The notes: a model not told the origin generated them from the letters alone. Shown: positions 8,296 to 17,383, counted from the stretch's first letter. The stretch is DNA of 51,306 nt from Rhodoferax sp. (GCF_028689305.1 NZ_JAQTWM010000016.1:1-51306), one strand, 5' to 3'. Numbers and translations are program-made.

Positions 8296-11200
8296 GTGCG
8301 ATTCACGGCCAACGCACAGACCCTGCCCCGGTTACACCTGATCGGCACCCTGACCATCGTCTTGGCGCTGACGTTGGCACTGGCCGCCTTTTTCTCCTGG
8401 CGCAGCGCCGCGGAGCATCGAGCCTCACTGGAGCGGGTGGCCCAAAGTGTCAGCAGCCAGCAGCAGTCACGCCTTCAGACCGAACTGGACTCTGCGGTCA
8501 GTTACCTCGATTTCACACGTCAACGGACCCAGGAGGTGTTGCGCCGCAGCCTGCGCGTGCAGGTGGATACCGCGATGCAGGTGGCGCAGGCTATTTATGA
8601 CCGGGAAATTCCCAAACACCAGCCTGAAGAGGTCAAGCGGCTGATCACCGAGGCGCTGCGGCCCGTGCGCTTCTACGATGGCCGGGGTTACTACTTCATC
8701 GATGACATGTCGGGCCAATTCATCCTGCTGCCCACCTCCCCGCAGCTTGAAGGCACCACCAATCTGAACAACCGGGATGACAACGGCCGCTACATCATGC
8801 GTGGCCTGATCGACGCGGCCCGCAAGCCGGACGGGCAGGGGTATGCCAGCTACCGCTGGTATGCCCCCGAGGCACCCAAGGTCATGGCTGACAAACTGGC
8901 CTATGTACGCTACTTCGCCCCTTTTGACTGGCTGATTGGCACCGGCGACTACACCCATCTGTGGGAACAGGCGCAGCAGCAGGAGGTGATTGCCCGGCTG
9001 CGGACGGTGCGTTTTGGCCAGAGTGGTTATATTGCCTTGATTGATCGCCAGGGGCATCTGCTGCTGTCTTTGACGGCTGGCGCCGCGGAGGGACATGACC
9101 CCCATGGGCTTTCGGCCCAGCGCCGTGAGGCGCTGACACAGTTGCTGACGCAGGCACGCCAAGGTGGCGGTGTGGTGCATTACCAGTGGCAGGAAGACGG
9201 CGCCACGACAAGTGTGACCAAAACCGCGCTGGTGAAACTGGTGGAACCCTGGGGCTGGACGGTGGTGGCCACCATCCGCGACGACGAATTGCAGGCCACG
9301 CTGAACCAGGAGCTGGCGCGTGAGCTGAGCACCGGCCAGCGCATGGTGCAGTGGCTGCTGCCTTTGGCGCTGGCGTTGTTTTTCGGGCTGTTGGCGTCTT
9401 ATGGCTTTTCGCGCTGGCTGCGTCAGCTGTTTACCGCTTACCAGAACGATCTCCAGGCCAAGAACCAGGCCATTGCCGACAGTGAAGCCCTGTTCCATGC
9501 GGTGTTTGACAACGCTGCCGTGGGCATTGCCCAGGTGTCGCCCGAGGGGCATTTCCTGAAAGTCAACCAGTACTTTTGCGACATGCTGGGTTATTCCCCC
9601 GAGGAGTTCCTGGCGCAAGGATTCACCTTTCAGCAGATCACGCCACCGCAAGATCGAGGCCCGGACCTTGAACAAGTCCAGCGCCTGCTGGCCGGGCAGA
9701 TCCAGGGGTATAGCCTGGAGAAGCGGTATACCCGCAAGGACGGCAGTCTGGTATGGGTGAGTCTGGCGGTACATCTGGTGCGCGCTACGCACGGGCAACC
9801 GCTGTATTTCATCTCGGCCGTGCATGACATCAGTGAACGCCGGCGCGGCGAAGAGCGGCTGCAGATGGCCGCCAGCGTGTTCGTCCATGCCCGTGAAGGC
9901 ATCATGATCACCGAACTCGACGGCACCATCATGGATGTCAACGACTCGTTCAGCCGCATCACCGGTTACAGCCGGCAGGAGGCTCTGGGCCAGAACCCAC
10001 GCCTGCTCAGTTCGGGCCGGCAGACCCCCGCGTATTACAGAGCGATGTGGCGCGACATCCAGGGCAAGGGTTATTGGTGTGGCGAAATCTGGAACCGGCG
10101 CCGCAATGGCGAGCTGTATGCCGAGATGCAGACCATCAGCGCGGTGCGCGACGCCCAGGGCCAAACCCGTCACTATGTGTCCCTGTTCACCGACATCACC
10201 GCGCTGAAGGAGCATGAGCAGCAGCTGGAGCGGATTGCCCATTTTGATGCCCTCACCAATCTGCCCAACCGGGTGCTGCTGGCCGATCGCCTGCAGCAGG
10301 CCATGGTGCAGACACAGCGGCGCGGCCGACTGCTGGCGGTGGCCTATCTGGATCTGGACGGCTTCAAGGCCATCAACGACCGTCATGGCCACGATACAGG
10401 TGACCGGGTGTTGATGGGGGTGGCCGCACGCATGAAAGACACCCTGCGCGAAGGTGACACATTAGCGCGCATCGGCGGAGATGAGTTTGTGGCGGTGCTG
10501 GTGGATCTGCCGGACATGGTCACCTGCTATCCACTGTTGACACGTTTGCTGGTGGCCGCTGCCGAACCCCTGCATCTGGACAGCGTGGTCTTGCAGGTAT
10601 CAGCCAGTCTGGGGGTGACGTTCTACCCGCAGGCCGAGGAGATAGATGCAGACCAGCTGCAGCGCCAGGCTGATCAGGCCATGTACCAGGCCAAGCTGGC
10701 TGGCAAAAACCGCTACCACCTGTTTGATGCCGAGCAGGACCGCAGCGCGCGCGGGCATTTTGAAAGCCTGGAGGAAATCCGCCAGGCCCTCATCGACGGC
10801 CATCTGGTGCTGCATTACCAGCCCAAGGTCAACATGCACAGTGGCGAGGTGGTCGGGGCCGAGGCGCTGATTCGCTGGCAGCATCCACAGCGTGGCCTGC
10901 TGGCGCCGACACAGTTCCTGCCGGTGATTGAAAGCCACGTGCTGGCGATTGAGGTCGGTGAATGGGTCATCCACACCGCCCTGCGCCAGATGCAGGACTG
11001 GCAGCGCCAGGGTCTGAACCTGCCGGTGAGTGTGAACGTGGGGGCGCGCCAGTTGCAGCAGCGCGACTTCGTGCCGCGGCTTGAGGCCATCCTGGCGCAA
11101 TACCCGGACCTGCAACCGGGGCAACTGGCGCTGGAAGTGCTGGAAACCAGTGCCCTGGAAGACATCAACGGCGTCTCGCAGGTCATTGCCGATTGCCGTG

Positions 11201-11556
11201 CCCTGGGGGTGATGTTTGCGCTGGACGACTTTGGCACCGGTTATTCGTCACTGACCTACCTCAAGCGCCTGCCGGTGGCCTTGCTCAAGATCGACCAGAG
11301 TTTTGTGCGTGACATGCTGGATGATCCGGATGATCAGGCCATTCTCAATGGCATCATCGGGCTGGCACGGGCGTTTCACCGCGAGGTCATTGCCGAAGGG
11401 GTGGAAACCGTCGCCCATGGCACGGCGCTGCTGCGTCTGGGCTGCGAACTGGCACAAGGTTACGGCATTGCCCGGCCGATGCCCGCGCCCGATCTGGTGG
11501 CGTGGGCGGCGGCTTGGCAGCCGGATGCCGCCTGGACCAGCCCATCCATTGAATAA
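8296..11556 (+). CDS. Cache-PAS-PAS-GGDEF-EAL signalling protein
   Basis: This 1086-residue membrane protein probably makes or breaks c-di-GMP. A transmembrane helix lies at about 13-36. Periplasmic Cache-type modules follow (FYDGRGYYFIDD near 130 and a second copy near 235), then another helix at about 350-372. Two PAS domains occupy about 395-515 and 525-640. The GGDEF domain has an intact RIGGDEF at about 726 with an REGD inhibitory site just before it, and the EAL domain begins EALIRW at 856 and includes DDFGTGYSS near 976. Both catalytic signatures look intact, so either activity is possible. The start is GTG at 8296 with a weak ribosome site. The ligand is unknown; Cache_2 modules bind small organic acids in other proteins. 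Confidence 0.88.
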   Translation: MRFTANAQTLPRLHLIGTLTIVLALTLALAAFFSWRSAAEHRASLERVAQSVSSQQQSRLQTELDSAVSYLDFTRQRTQEVLRRSLRVQVDTAMQVAQAIYDREIPKHQPEEVKRLITEALRPVRFYDGRGYYFIDDMSGQFILLPTSPQLEGTTNLNNRDDNGRYIMRGLIDAARKPDGQGYASYRWYAPEAPKVMADKLAYVRYFAPFDWLIGTGDYTHLWEQAQQQEVIARLRTVRFGQSGYIALIDRQGHLLLSLTAGAAEGHDPHGLSAQRREALTQLLTQARQGGGVVHYQWQEDGATTSVTKTALVKLVEPWGWTVVATIRDDELQATLNQELARELSTGQRMVQWLLPLALALFFGLLASYGFSRWLRQLFTAYQNDLQAKNQAIADSEALFHAVFDNAAVGIAQVSPEGHFLKVNQYFCDMLGYSPEEFLAQGFTFQQITPPQDRGPDLEQVQRLLAGQIQGYSLEKRYTRKDGSLVWVSLAVHLVRATHGQPLYFISAVHDISERRRGEERLQMAASVFVHAREGIMITELDGTIMDVNDSFSRITGYSRQEALGQNPRLLSSGRQTPAYYRAMWRDIQGKGYWCGEIWNRRRNGELYAEMQTISAVRDAQGQTRHYVSLFTDITALKEHEQQLERIAHFDALTNLPNRVLLADRLQQAMVQTQRRGRLLAVAYLDLDGFKAINDRHGHDTGDRVLMGVAARMKDTLREGDTLARIGGDEFVAVLVDLPDMVTCYPLLTRLLVAAAEPLHLDSVVLQVSASLGVTFYPQAEEIDADQLQRQADQAMYQAKLAGKNRYHLFDAEQDRSARGHFESLEEIRQALIDGHLVLHYQPKVNMHSGEVVGAEALIRWQHPQRGLLAPTQFLPVIESHVLAIEVGEWVIHTALRQMQDWQRQGLNLPVSVNVGARQLQQRDFVPRLEAILAQYPDLQPGQLALEVLETSALEDINGVSQVIADCRALGVMFALDDFGTGYSSLTYLKRLPVALLKIDQSFVRDMLDDPDDQAILNGIIGLARAFHREVIAEGVETVAHGTALLRLGCELAQGYGIARPMPAPDLVAWAAAWQPDAAWTSPSIE

Positions 11557-11576
11557 CGAACAACGAGGAGTTTTCC

Positions 11577-12632
11577 ATGTCGAATCCAAACCCTCAGGCT
11601 GTACCAGCCTGCCAGCTTGTGATCACCGGTGGCGCCGGTTTTTTGGGTGTGCGCCTGGCGCGCGCACTGCTGGCGCAGGGGCAGCTGTCGCTGGCCGGTG
11701 GTGCTGCGCAGCCCATCAGTCAGATCACCCTGGTAGACCGTGCCCAGCCGCCTGCTGATCTGCTGGCCGACCCCCGGGTGACAGCGCTGGTGGGCGATCT
11801 CAATGAACTTCTTGAAGAAAATAAGGCTCCAGCCCGCGTCGTTACTGATCAGACTGCTATTGTTTTTCATTTGGCGGCGGCTGTCAGCGCCGAGTGTGAA
11901 GCCGATTTTGACCTCGGCATGCGCAGCAACCTGGCCGCCACGCTGACCTTGCTGGAGCGCTGCCGGGCGCTTCAGACCCGGCCCATGGTGGTGTTTGCCA
12001 GTTCACTCGCTGTGTTTGGTGATGCGCCCGGCCTGCCTCTGCCGCCTGCCATCGAAGACAACACCCTGCCAACGCCGCAGAGCAGTTACGGCATCCAGAA
12101 ATTCATCGGTGAACAACTGGTGGCCGACTTCACCCGCAAAGGCTTTGTCCAGGGCCGCAACGTGCGCCTGATGACGGTGAGTGTGCGCCCGGGCCGGCCC
12201 AATGGCGCGGCATCGAGCTTTCTCAGCGGCATGATCCGGGAGCCGCTGGCGGGTGTGCGGGCGGTGTGCCCGGTGGCGCCCGACACGGCGGTGGCCCTGT
12301 CGTCGCCAGCCCGTACCATCGAAGGCCTGATCCGCGCGGCCCAGACCAGCGATCAGGCCTGGGGCCCGCGTACCGGCTTGAACTTGCCGGCCCTGACCAC
12401 CACCCCGGCCGAGATGGCGGCCGCGCTGGAACGGGTGGCTGGCCGCGCCGCCATCGAGCTGATCGACTGGACGCCGGACCCCGCCATCAGCGCCATCGTC
12501 AACACCTGGCCGGCCCGCATCCATGCGGCGCGCGCCCGTGACCTGGGTCTGCTGGCCGACGCTTGTTTTGAGGACATCATTCGCGACTACATCAGGGAAA
12601 ATCCCTACGCAGTCAAGCTGGCGACGCGATAA
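11577..12632 (+). CDS. denD: D-erythronate dehydrogenase, NAD-dependent epimerase/dehydratase family
   Basis: This is a 351-residue extended SDR protein with the nucleotide-binding ITGGAGFLG at about 16-24 and the catalytic pair Y171 and K175 (SSYGIQKF). Sequence pattern and setting match DenD, which oxidises D-erythronate to 2-oxo-tetronate with NAD in the acid-sugar pathway described with the DUF1537 kinases. It is the first gene of the tetronate locus, 20 bases after the GGDEF-EAL gene, with a good GAGGAG ribosome site. Residues 83-97 are encoded by a stretch (11823-11867) that matches an intergenic repeat at 21731, so part of a surface loop appears to be repeat-derived. Confidence 0.82.
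   Translation: MSNPNPQAVPACQLVITGGAGFLGVRLARALLAQGQLSLAGGAAQPISQITLVDRAQPPADLLADPRVTALVGDLNELLEENKAPARVVTDQTAIVFHLAAAVSAECEADFDLGMRSNLAATLTLLERCRALQTRPMVVFASSLAVFGDAPGLPLPPAIEDNTLPTPQSSYGIQKFIGEQLVADFTRKGFVQGRNVRLMTVSVRPGRPNGAASSFLSGMIREPLAGVRAVCPVAPDTAVALSSPARTIEGLIRAAQTSDQAWGPRTGLNLPALTTTPAEMAAALERVAGRAAIELIDWTPDPAISAIVNTWPARIHAARARDLGLLADACFEDIIRDYIRENPYAVKLATR
11823..11867 (+). repeat. dispersed GGCTCCAGCCCGCGT...GCTATT repeat inside denD
   Basis: GGCTCCAGCCCGCGT at 11825-11839 is identical to 21732-21746 in an intergenic region, and both are followed by an AT-rich segment with a GCTAT-like core. Here it is read in frame and encodes about residues 83-97 of DenD, just before the conserved VFHLAAAVS strand. 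Related copies at 30136 and 36488 carry the TAGCCCG(C/G)GTGGAAT version. Confidence 0.6.
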
Positions 12633-12643
12633 CAATACCCAAG

Positions 12644-12654
12644 TTGTATGACAA
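12644..12654. promoter_or_regulatory. putative FadR/GntR-family operator upstream of dctP
   Basis: TTGTATGACAA is a TTGT-N3-ACAA palindrome, the form bound by many FCD-type GntR regulators. The same 11 bases, within a 14-base identity, occur at 16392 before ltnD. The site lies between denD and dctP. The regulator at 15575 is the obvious candidate to bind it (inference). Confidence 0.65.
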
Positions 12655-12720
12655 ATTTTGGGTGAACTGGTGAATTGACTCTTTGCCAGCGCCACTGTTT
12701 TATAAACCGAGGAGACCTTG

Positions 12721-13692
12721 ATGAAATTGAGCAAACTGGTTATTGGCCTGTCGTTGGCCGTGGGTTTCATGGCGAGTGCTGCCGCCCAGACCACCATGAA
12801 AATCAGCATTTCGGTGGCGCAGAACTCGCACCAGGGCGTGGCGATTGACACCTTTGCCAAGGAAGTCGAAAAACGCACCGGTGGCCGCTACAAGATCCAG
12901 ACCTTCTACTCCGGCGCCCTCGGCGGCGAGCGCGAGTCCATTGAAGCCGTGCAACTGGGTACCCAGGAACTGGCCTTCTCCTCCACCGGCCCGGTGCCCA
13001 ACTTTGTGCCCGAAGCCAAGATCCTGGACATCCCCTTCCTGTTCCGCGACAAAGCCCATGCCCGCGCCGTGCTGGATGGCCCGATCGGCCAGGATCTGCT
13101 GGGCAAGTTTGACGCTAAGGGCTTCAAGGCCTTGGCCTGGGCCGAAAACGGCTTTCGCCACATGACCAACAGCAAACGTGCCGTGAATGCGCCCGAAGAC
13201 CTCAAGGGTCTGAAGATGCGCACCATGGAAAACCCGGTGCACGTGGCCGCCTACAAGGGCTTTGGCATCATCACCACCCCCATGGCCTTCCCGGAAGTGT
13301 TCACTGCCCTGCAGCAAGGTACGGTGGACGGCCAGGAGAACCCGCTGTCGGTGATCATGTCGGCCAAGTTTGACCAGGTGCAAAAACACCTCACCCTCAC
13401 CGGCCACGTCTATTCGCCCTGCATCTTCCTGATGAACAAGGCGGCGTTTGACAAGCTGTCGGCAGCCGACAAGACGGCGTTCCTGGAAGCCGCCAAGGTC
13501 GGCGCCAAGGCCAACCGCGAGCGTGTGGACGCCGACGACGCCAAGGGTGCGGCCGAGTTGCGTGCCAAGGGCATGGCCGTGGTCGAGAACGTCGACAAGG
13601 CCAAGTTTGTGGCGGCCCTGGGTCCGGTCAACGCCGAGTTCGAGAAGCAGTTTGGCAAGGCCAACATCGACCGCATCCGCAACTTCAAGTAA
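12721..13692 (+). CDS. dctP: TRAP transporter substrate-binding protein, DctP family
   Basis: This 323-residue periplasmic binding protein has a clear Sec signal peptide (hydrophobic stretch at about 8-20, cleavage after ASAAAQ-type residues). The DctP fold is seen in AQNSHQGVAIDTFAKEVEKRTGGRY, the FSSTGPVP region and the MENPVH/VDGQENPLS blocks that line the ligand site; the arginine of the family motif is in LKMRTMENP. ATG 12721 is preferred over the TTG at 12718 because of the GAGGAG site at 12709-12714. It would deliver a C4 acid sugar to DctQM. A strong hairpin terminator follows, as expected for a binding protein made in excess over its membrane partners. Confidence 0.88.
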   Translation: MKLSKLVIGLSLAVGFMASAAAQTTMKISISVAQNSHQGVAIDTFAKEVEKRTGGRYKIQTFYSGALGGERESIEAVQLGTQELAFSSTGPVPNFVPEAKILDIPFLFRDKAHARAVLDGPIGQDLLGKFDAKGFKALAWAENGFRHMTNSKRAVNAPEDLKGLKMRTMENPVHVAAYKGFGIITTPMAFPEVFTALQQGTVDGQENPLSVIMSAKFDQVQKHLTLTGHVYSPCIFLMNKAAFDKLSAADKTAFLEAAKVGAKANRERVDADDAKGAAELRAKGMAVVENVDKAKFVAALGPVNAEFEKQFGKANIDRIRNFK

Positions 13693-13716
13693 ATCCTCCG
13701 CGCTGTTGCGCGCCAC

Positions 13717-13752
13717 GCGCCCGGAAATCAGCAGTTTTCGGGCGCTTTTTTT
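13717..13752 (+). terminator. intrinsic terminator/attenuator between dctP and dctQ
   Basis: An 11-base stem (GCGCCCGGAAA paired with TTTTCGGGCGC, one G-T pair) with a 7-base loop is followed directly by seven T residues. It lies inside the transport operon and likely reduces expression of dctQM relative to dctP. Confidence 0.85.
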
Positions 13753-13783
13753 ATCCCCTTTTTTCATTTGGATGGTGATTGCC

Positions 13784-14278
13784 ATGAGAGACAAGTTCCT
13801 CAGGCTGGAGCGTCTGACGAGCGGCCTGTCCATGCTCGCCGCCTGTGCCATGCTGGCGCTGGCGGCCGGTCTGGGCGTGTTTCAGATCGTCACCCGTTTT
13901 GTCCTGGAAACCCCGGCGGAATGGACCGAAGTGCTGATCCGTTTCAGTTTGATCTGGATGGTGTTTTTGGGTATTCCGACGGCGTTTCGCCAGGGCGCCA
14001 TGGTCAGCGTGGACGTGCTCTACCGCTGGAGTCCGGCGCGCCTGCGCCGGCTGCTGGACTGGGTGGTGTGCCTGGCCGCCCTGAGCCTGATTGCCGTCAT
14101 CGTCTGGTGGGGCTGGGACTACGCCAACCGCGGCAAGGTCCAGACCATGAGCGGGCTGGAGAGTATGTCGATGTTCTGGGCCTATCTGGCCCTGCCGGTC
14201 GGTGGCCTGCTCAGCATGATCGGGATCATCGGCAACCTGCTCGACACCCAACGCCTTGAACTGGAGACTGCGCAATGA
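13784..14278 (+). CDS. dctQ: TRAP transporter small permease, DctQ family
   Basis: This 164-residue membrane protein has four predicted helices (about 15-37, 47-64, 83-106 and 128-148) and the family block PAEWTEVLIRFSLIW with the following FLGIPTAFRQGAMVSVD. It is the small membrane subunit of the tripartite tetronate TRAP transporter and joins DctM. ATG 13784 gives MRDKFLRLERLTSG; an ATG at 13772 would add four residues. The stop overlaps the dctM start as ATGA, so the two are translationally coupled. Confidence 0.85.
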   Translation: MRDKFLRLERLTSGLSMLAACAMLALAAGLGVFQIVTRFVLETPAEWTEVLIRFSLIWMVFLGIPTAFRQGAMVSVDVLYRWSPARLRRLLDWVVCLAALSLIAVIVWWGWDYANRGKVQTMSGLESMSMFWAYLALPVGGLLSMIGIIGNLLDTQRLELETAQ

Positions 14279-15552
14279 CCGCTGCCATGTTAAGCACCAT
14301 GGTGCTGTGTTTTGCCCTCACCGTGTCGGTGGCGGTGTCCATCGGCCTGGCCTCCATCCTGGGCATCCAGGTGGCGCAGGCCAACATGCTGATCTCCGTC
14401 AAGGAGATGTTCAATGCCATCAACAAGTTCCCATTGGCGGCCATTCCGTTTTTCATCCTGGCCGGCAACATCATGGAAACCGGCGGGATCTCGCGCCGCC
14501 TGGTCGAGTTTGCCAAGAGCCTGGTCGGTGGCGTGCAGGGTGGCCTGCCCATGACCTGTGTGTTGACCTGCATGATTTTCGCGGCGGTGTCGGGCTCGTC
14601 GGTGGCCACCACCTTTGCCATTGGCACCATCCTGATCCCGGCCCTCATCAAACACGGCTACCCCACCACCTGGGCCGCGGCCCTGCAGGCCACCAGCGCC
14701 GAGCTGGGGGTGATCATTCCGCCATCGATCCCGATGATTCTGTACGGTGTCAGCGCCGAAGTGTCGATTGGGGAGCTGTTCATTGCCGGCTTTGGCCCGG
14801 GCCTTCTGATTGGTCTGGCGCTGATGGCCTTTGTCTGGGTCTATTGCCGCATCAAAGGCTGGGGCAAGAATGACGGCGAGGGCCGCTTGTCGGTCGGCAA
14901 AGCCACCTTGAACGCCGGCTGGGCGCTGCTGATGCCGGTCATCATCCTGGGCGGCATCTATGGCGGGGTGTTCACCCCGACCGAGGCCTCGGCCGTGGCG
15001 GTGTTTTACGCGCTGGTGGTCGGCCTGCTGGTGTACCGCGAAATCAAGCTGACGGACCTCTACACCATCCTGCGCAAATCGGTGTTGTCCTCGGCGGTGA
15101 TCATGTTCATCATTGCCAATGCCGGCCTGTTTGCCTTTTTGATCACCCGGGCCGGTGTGCCCGAAGCCATCGGCCTGTGGCTGCAAGACGTGTTGAAGTC
15201 GCCGGCCTATTTCCTGCTGGGGGTCAATGCCGCACTTTTTCTGATTGGCATGTTCATCGAAACCAGCGCCGCCATCATTGTGCTGGCGCCGATCCTGGCG
15301 CCGGTGGCGCAACACTTTGGCATTGACCCGGTGCAGTTTGGCCTGGTCATGGTGGTGAATCTGGCGCTGGGCATGATCACGCCGCCGTTTGGTGTCAACC
15401 TGTTTGCCGCCTGCACGGTGGCGCGTATCTCGCTGGACCGCATGATCAAGGACCTGATCCCGTTTGTGCTGGTGATTCTGGCCTGCCTGATGGTGGTCAC
15501 CTACGTGCCGGGCCTGTCGCTCGGTCTGCGCGACCTGGTTTACGCCAAATAG
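14275..15552 (+). CDS. dctM: TRAP transporter large permease, DctM family
   Basis: This 425-residue integral membrane protein has the DctM pattern: about a dozen hydrophobic helices, NKFPLAAIPFFILAGNIME near residue 45, AAVSGSSVATTFAIG near 102, TSAELGVIIPPSIPMILYG near 140 and the second repeat LALGMITPPFGVNLF near 362. It forms the sodium-coupled translocation channel that takes substrate from DctP. It overlaps dctQ by four bases and is followed 22 bases later by the regulator gene. Confidence 0.9.
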   Translation: MTAAMLSTMVLCFALTVSVAVSIGLASILGIQVAQANMLISVKEMFNAINKFPLAAIPFFILAGNIMETGGISRRLVEFAKSLVGGVQGGLPMTCVLTCMIFAAVSGSSVATTFAIGTILIPALIKHGYPTTWAAALQATSAELGVIIPPSIPMILYGVSAEVSIGELFIAGFGPGLLIGLALMAFVWVYCRIKGWGKNDGEGRLSVGKATLNAGWALLMPVIILGGIYGGVFTPTEASAVAVFYALVVGLLVYREIKLTDLYTILRKSVLSSAVIMFIIANAGLFAFLITRAGVPEAIGLWLQDVLKSPAYFLLGVNAALFLIGMFIETSAAIIVLAPILAPVAQHFGIDPVQFGLVMVVNLALGMITPPFGVNLFAACTVARISLDRMIKDLIPFVLVILACLMVVTYVPGLSLGLRDLVYAK

Positions 15553-15574
15553 GCGACGGTTCAACGGGCAGCCC

Positions 15575-16351
15575 ATGACGGCACAGTTCAAACCCATCAC
15601 ACCCGGCGCCTACCTGTCGGACCAGGTGGCCGATGTGCTGGCTGCCGAGATCCGGGCTGGCCGGCTGGCGGTGGGTGACAAGCTGCCCACCGAGGCGGTG
15701 CTGGTGGCGCAGTTCTCGGTAAGCCGCACGGTGGTGCGTGAGGCCATGTCGCGGCTCAAGTCGCTGGGCCTGGTGGACTCGCGCCAGGGCAGCGGTGTCT
15801 ATGTGAGGGAACAGGGTTTTTCGCCGCTCAATTTTGATGCCAGCTCGGTGGTGTCCAAGCAAGCGGTGATCCAGATGGTGGAGGTGCGCCGCGGCCTGGA
15901 AGCCGAGGTGGCGGCGCTGGCGGCGCAGCGGCGCACCCAGGCCGACGTCAGGCGTATCCGCAAGTGCATCAGCTTGCTGACCAGGGCGGTGCAGGCCGGC
16001 GGTGACGGGGTCGATGAAGACGTGCAGTACCACCGCGCCATTGCCGAGGCCGCGCGCAACCCCTTTCTGATCGGTACGCTGGAATACCTGGGTCAGTTCC
16101 TGAGCGGCGCGACCCGGGTGACCCGTGCCAACGAGGCGCGCCGCACCGACTTTGCCGGTCAGGTGTGTGATGAACACGCGGCCATTTTGCAGGCCATTGA
16201 GGCCGGTGACGCGGCAGCGGCGCGCCAGGCCGCTGCCCGCCACATGGACAACGCCATCCGGCGCATCGAGCAGGCCGACCCGGCCTTCTGGCAGCAGGCC
16301 GGGGTGCAGCTGGCGCATCCGCTGGTGTCAGGGTTGCCGCTCAAACGCTGA
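15575..16351 (+). CDS. FadR/GntR-family regulator (FCD domain), probable tetronate regulator
   Basis: This 258-residue protein has an N-terminal winged helix (about 12-78: GDKLPTEAVLVAQFSVSRTVVREAMSRLKSLGLV, with QGSGVYV as the wing) and a C-terminal all-helical FCD ligand domain. The metal and ligand residues of FCD domains are probably the D/H in EDVQYHRAIAEAARN and the later H in DEHAAILQAI and AAARHMDNA. It sits between the transport genes and the catabolic genes, with matching TTGTATGACAA palindromes on both sides, so local repression relieved by a tetronate or intermediate is likely. Effector and sign of control are inference. Confidence 0.85.
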   Translation: MTAQFKPITPGAYLSDQVADVLAAEIRAGRLAVGDKLPTEAVLVAQFSVSRTVVREAMSRLKSLGLVDSRQGSGVYVREQGFSPLNFDASSVVSKQAVIQMVEVRRGLEAEVAALAAQRRTQADVRRIRKCISLLTRAVQAGGDGVDEDVQYHRAIAEAARNPFLIGTLEYLGQFLSGATRVTRANEARRTDFAGQVCDEHAAILQAIEAGDAAAARQAAARHMDNAIRRIEQADPAFWQQAGVQLAHPLVSGLPLKR

Positions 16352-16391
16352 GGTGCAGGTCACAGAAAGAGGTGGTCGATCCAGATCAAAG

Positions 16392-16402
16392 TTGTATGAC
16401 AA
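16392..16402. promoter_or_regulatory. putative FadR/GntR-family operator upstream of ltnD
   Basis: TTGTATGACAA, identical to 12644-12654, lies 90 bases before the ltnD start and 40 bases after the regulator stop. It is followed by an AT-rich CATATAAAAT, a possible -10 region. The repeat of exactly this palindrome before both operon parts supports one shared regulator. Confidence 0.65.
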
Positions 16403-16492
16403 CCATATAAAATCATTTTCAAACCCGGACGCTGGGTGGCCATCAACCCCCGGTGCGGTAGCACGAGTGACACGCAATAAAGGAAGCAGACG

Positions 16493-17383
16493 ATGACGTC
16501 CAAGGTCGGTGTGATTGGTTTGGGAGCCATGGGCCATGGCATGGCAGGGTCACTGCGCCGCCATGGCTGCCAGGTGCATGTGTGTGATGTGCGCTCCGAG
16601 GTGGCGCAGGCGTTTGCCGCCGAGGGCGGGGTGGCCTGCGCGTCGCCCGCTGACCTGGCGGCGCAGTGCCAGGTCATTGTGTCGGTGGTGGTCAATGCCG
16701 CCCAGACAGAAACCGCGCTGTTTGGCCCCGACGGCTGCGCTGCGGCCATGGCGCCTGGCAGTGTGTTTGTGATGTGCTCCACAGTTGATCCGAACTGGTC
16801 CATGGCCCTGGAAGCGCGCCTGGCCGAACGCGGCATCCTCTACATCGACGCCCCCATCTCCGGCGGCGCCGCCAAGGCCGCCAGCGGCCAGATGACCATG
16901 ATGACCGCCGCCCGGCCCGAGGCCTACGCCGCCGTGGGCGACCTGCTTGACGCCATGGCTGCCAAGGTCTACCGCCTGGGCGACCGGGCTGGCGCGGGCA
17001 GCAAGGTCAAAATCATCAACCAGCTGCTGGCCGGGGTGCACATTGCCGCCGCCGCCGAGGCCATGGCGCTGGGCCTGCGCGAAGGGGTGGACGCCCACGC
17101 CCTGTATGAGGTGATCACCCACAGCGCTGGCAACAGCTGGATGTTCGAAAACCGCATGGCCCATGTGCTCAGCGGCGACTACACCCCGTTGTCGGCGGTG
17201 GACATTTTTGTCAAGGACCTGGGGTTGGTGCTGGACGTGGCGCGCGCCAGCAAGTTTCCGCTGCCGCTGTCCAGCACCGCGCATCAGATGTTCATGCAAG
17301 CGTCGACGGCGGGTTTCGCGCGCGAGGACGACAGCGCCGTCATCAAGATCTTCCCCGGCATCGAGTTGCCGCAAAAACCATGA
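16493..17383 (+). CDS. ltnD: L-threonate dehydrogenase, beta-hydroxyacid dehydrogenase family
   Basis: This 296-residue protein has the Rossmann VIGLGAMGHGMA (about 7-18), the substrate loop DAPISGGAAKAASG (119-132) and the catalytic lysine K173 with N176 in GSKVKIINQ. This is the beta-hydroxyacid dehydrogenase family. Setting next to DUF1537 kinase, aldolase and isomerase genes marks it as LtnD, which oxidises L-threonate at C2 to 2-oxo-tetronate with NAD. It begins the ltnD-otnK-otnC-otnI unit and its stop overlaps the otnK start as ATGA. Confidence 0.85.
   Translation: MTSKVGVIGLGAMGHGMAGSLRRHGCQVHVCDVRSEVAQAFAAEGGVACASPADLAAQCQVIVSVVVNAAQTETALFGPDGCAAAMAPGSVFVMCSTVDPNWSMALEARLAERGILYIDAPISGGAAKAASGQMTMMTAARPEAYAAVGDLLDAMAAKVYRLGDRAGAGSKVKIINQLLAGVHIAAAAEAMALGLREGVDAHALYEVITHSAGNSWMFENRMAHVLSGDYTPLSAVDIFVKDLGLVLDVARASKFPLPLSSTAHQMFMQASTAGFAREDDSAVIKIFPGIELPQKP

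Noticed and set aside
8467..10392. 641-codon minus-strand frame inside the GGDEF-EAL gene
   Set aside because: It lies wholly opposite an intact multidomain gene and has the Gln/His/Arg-rich composition of a high-GC shadow frame.
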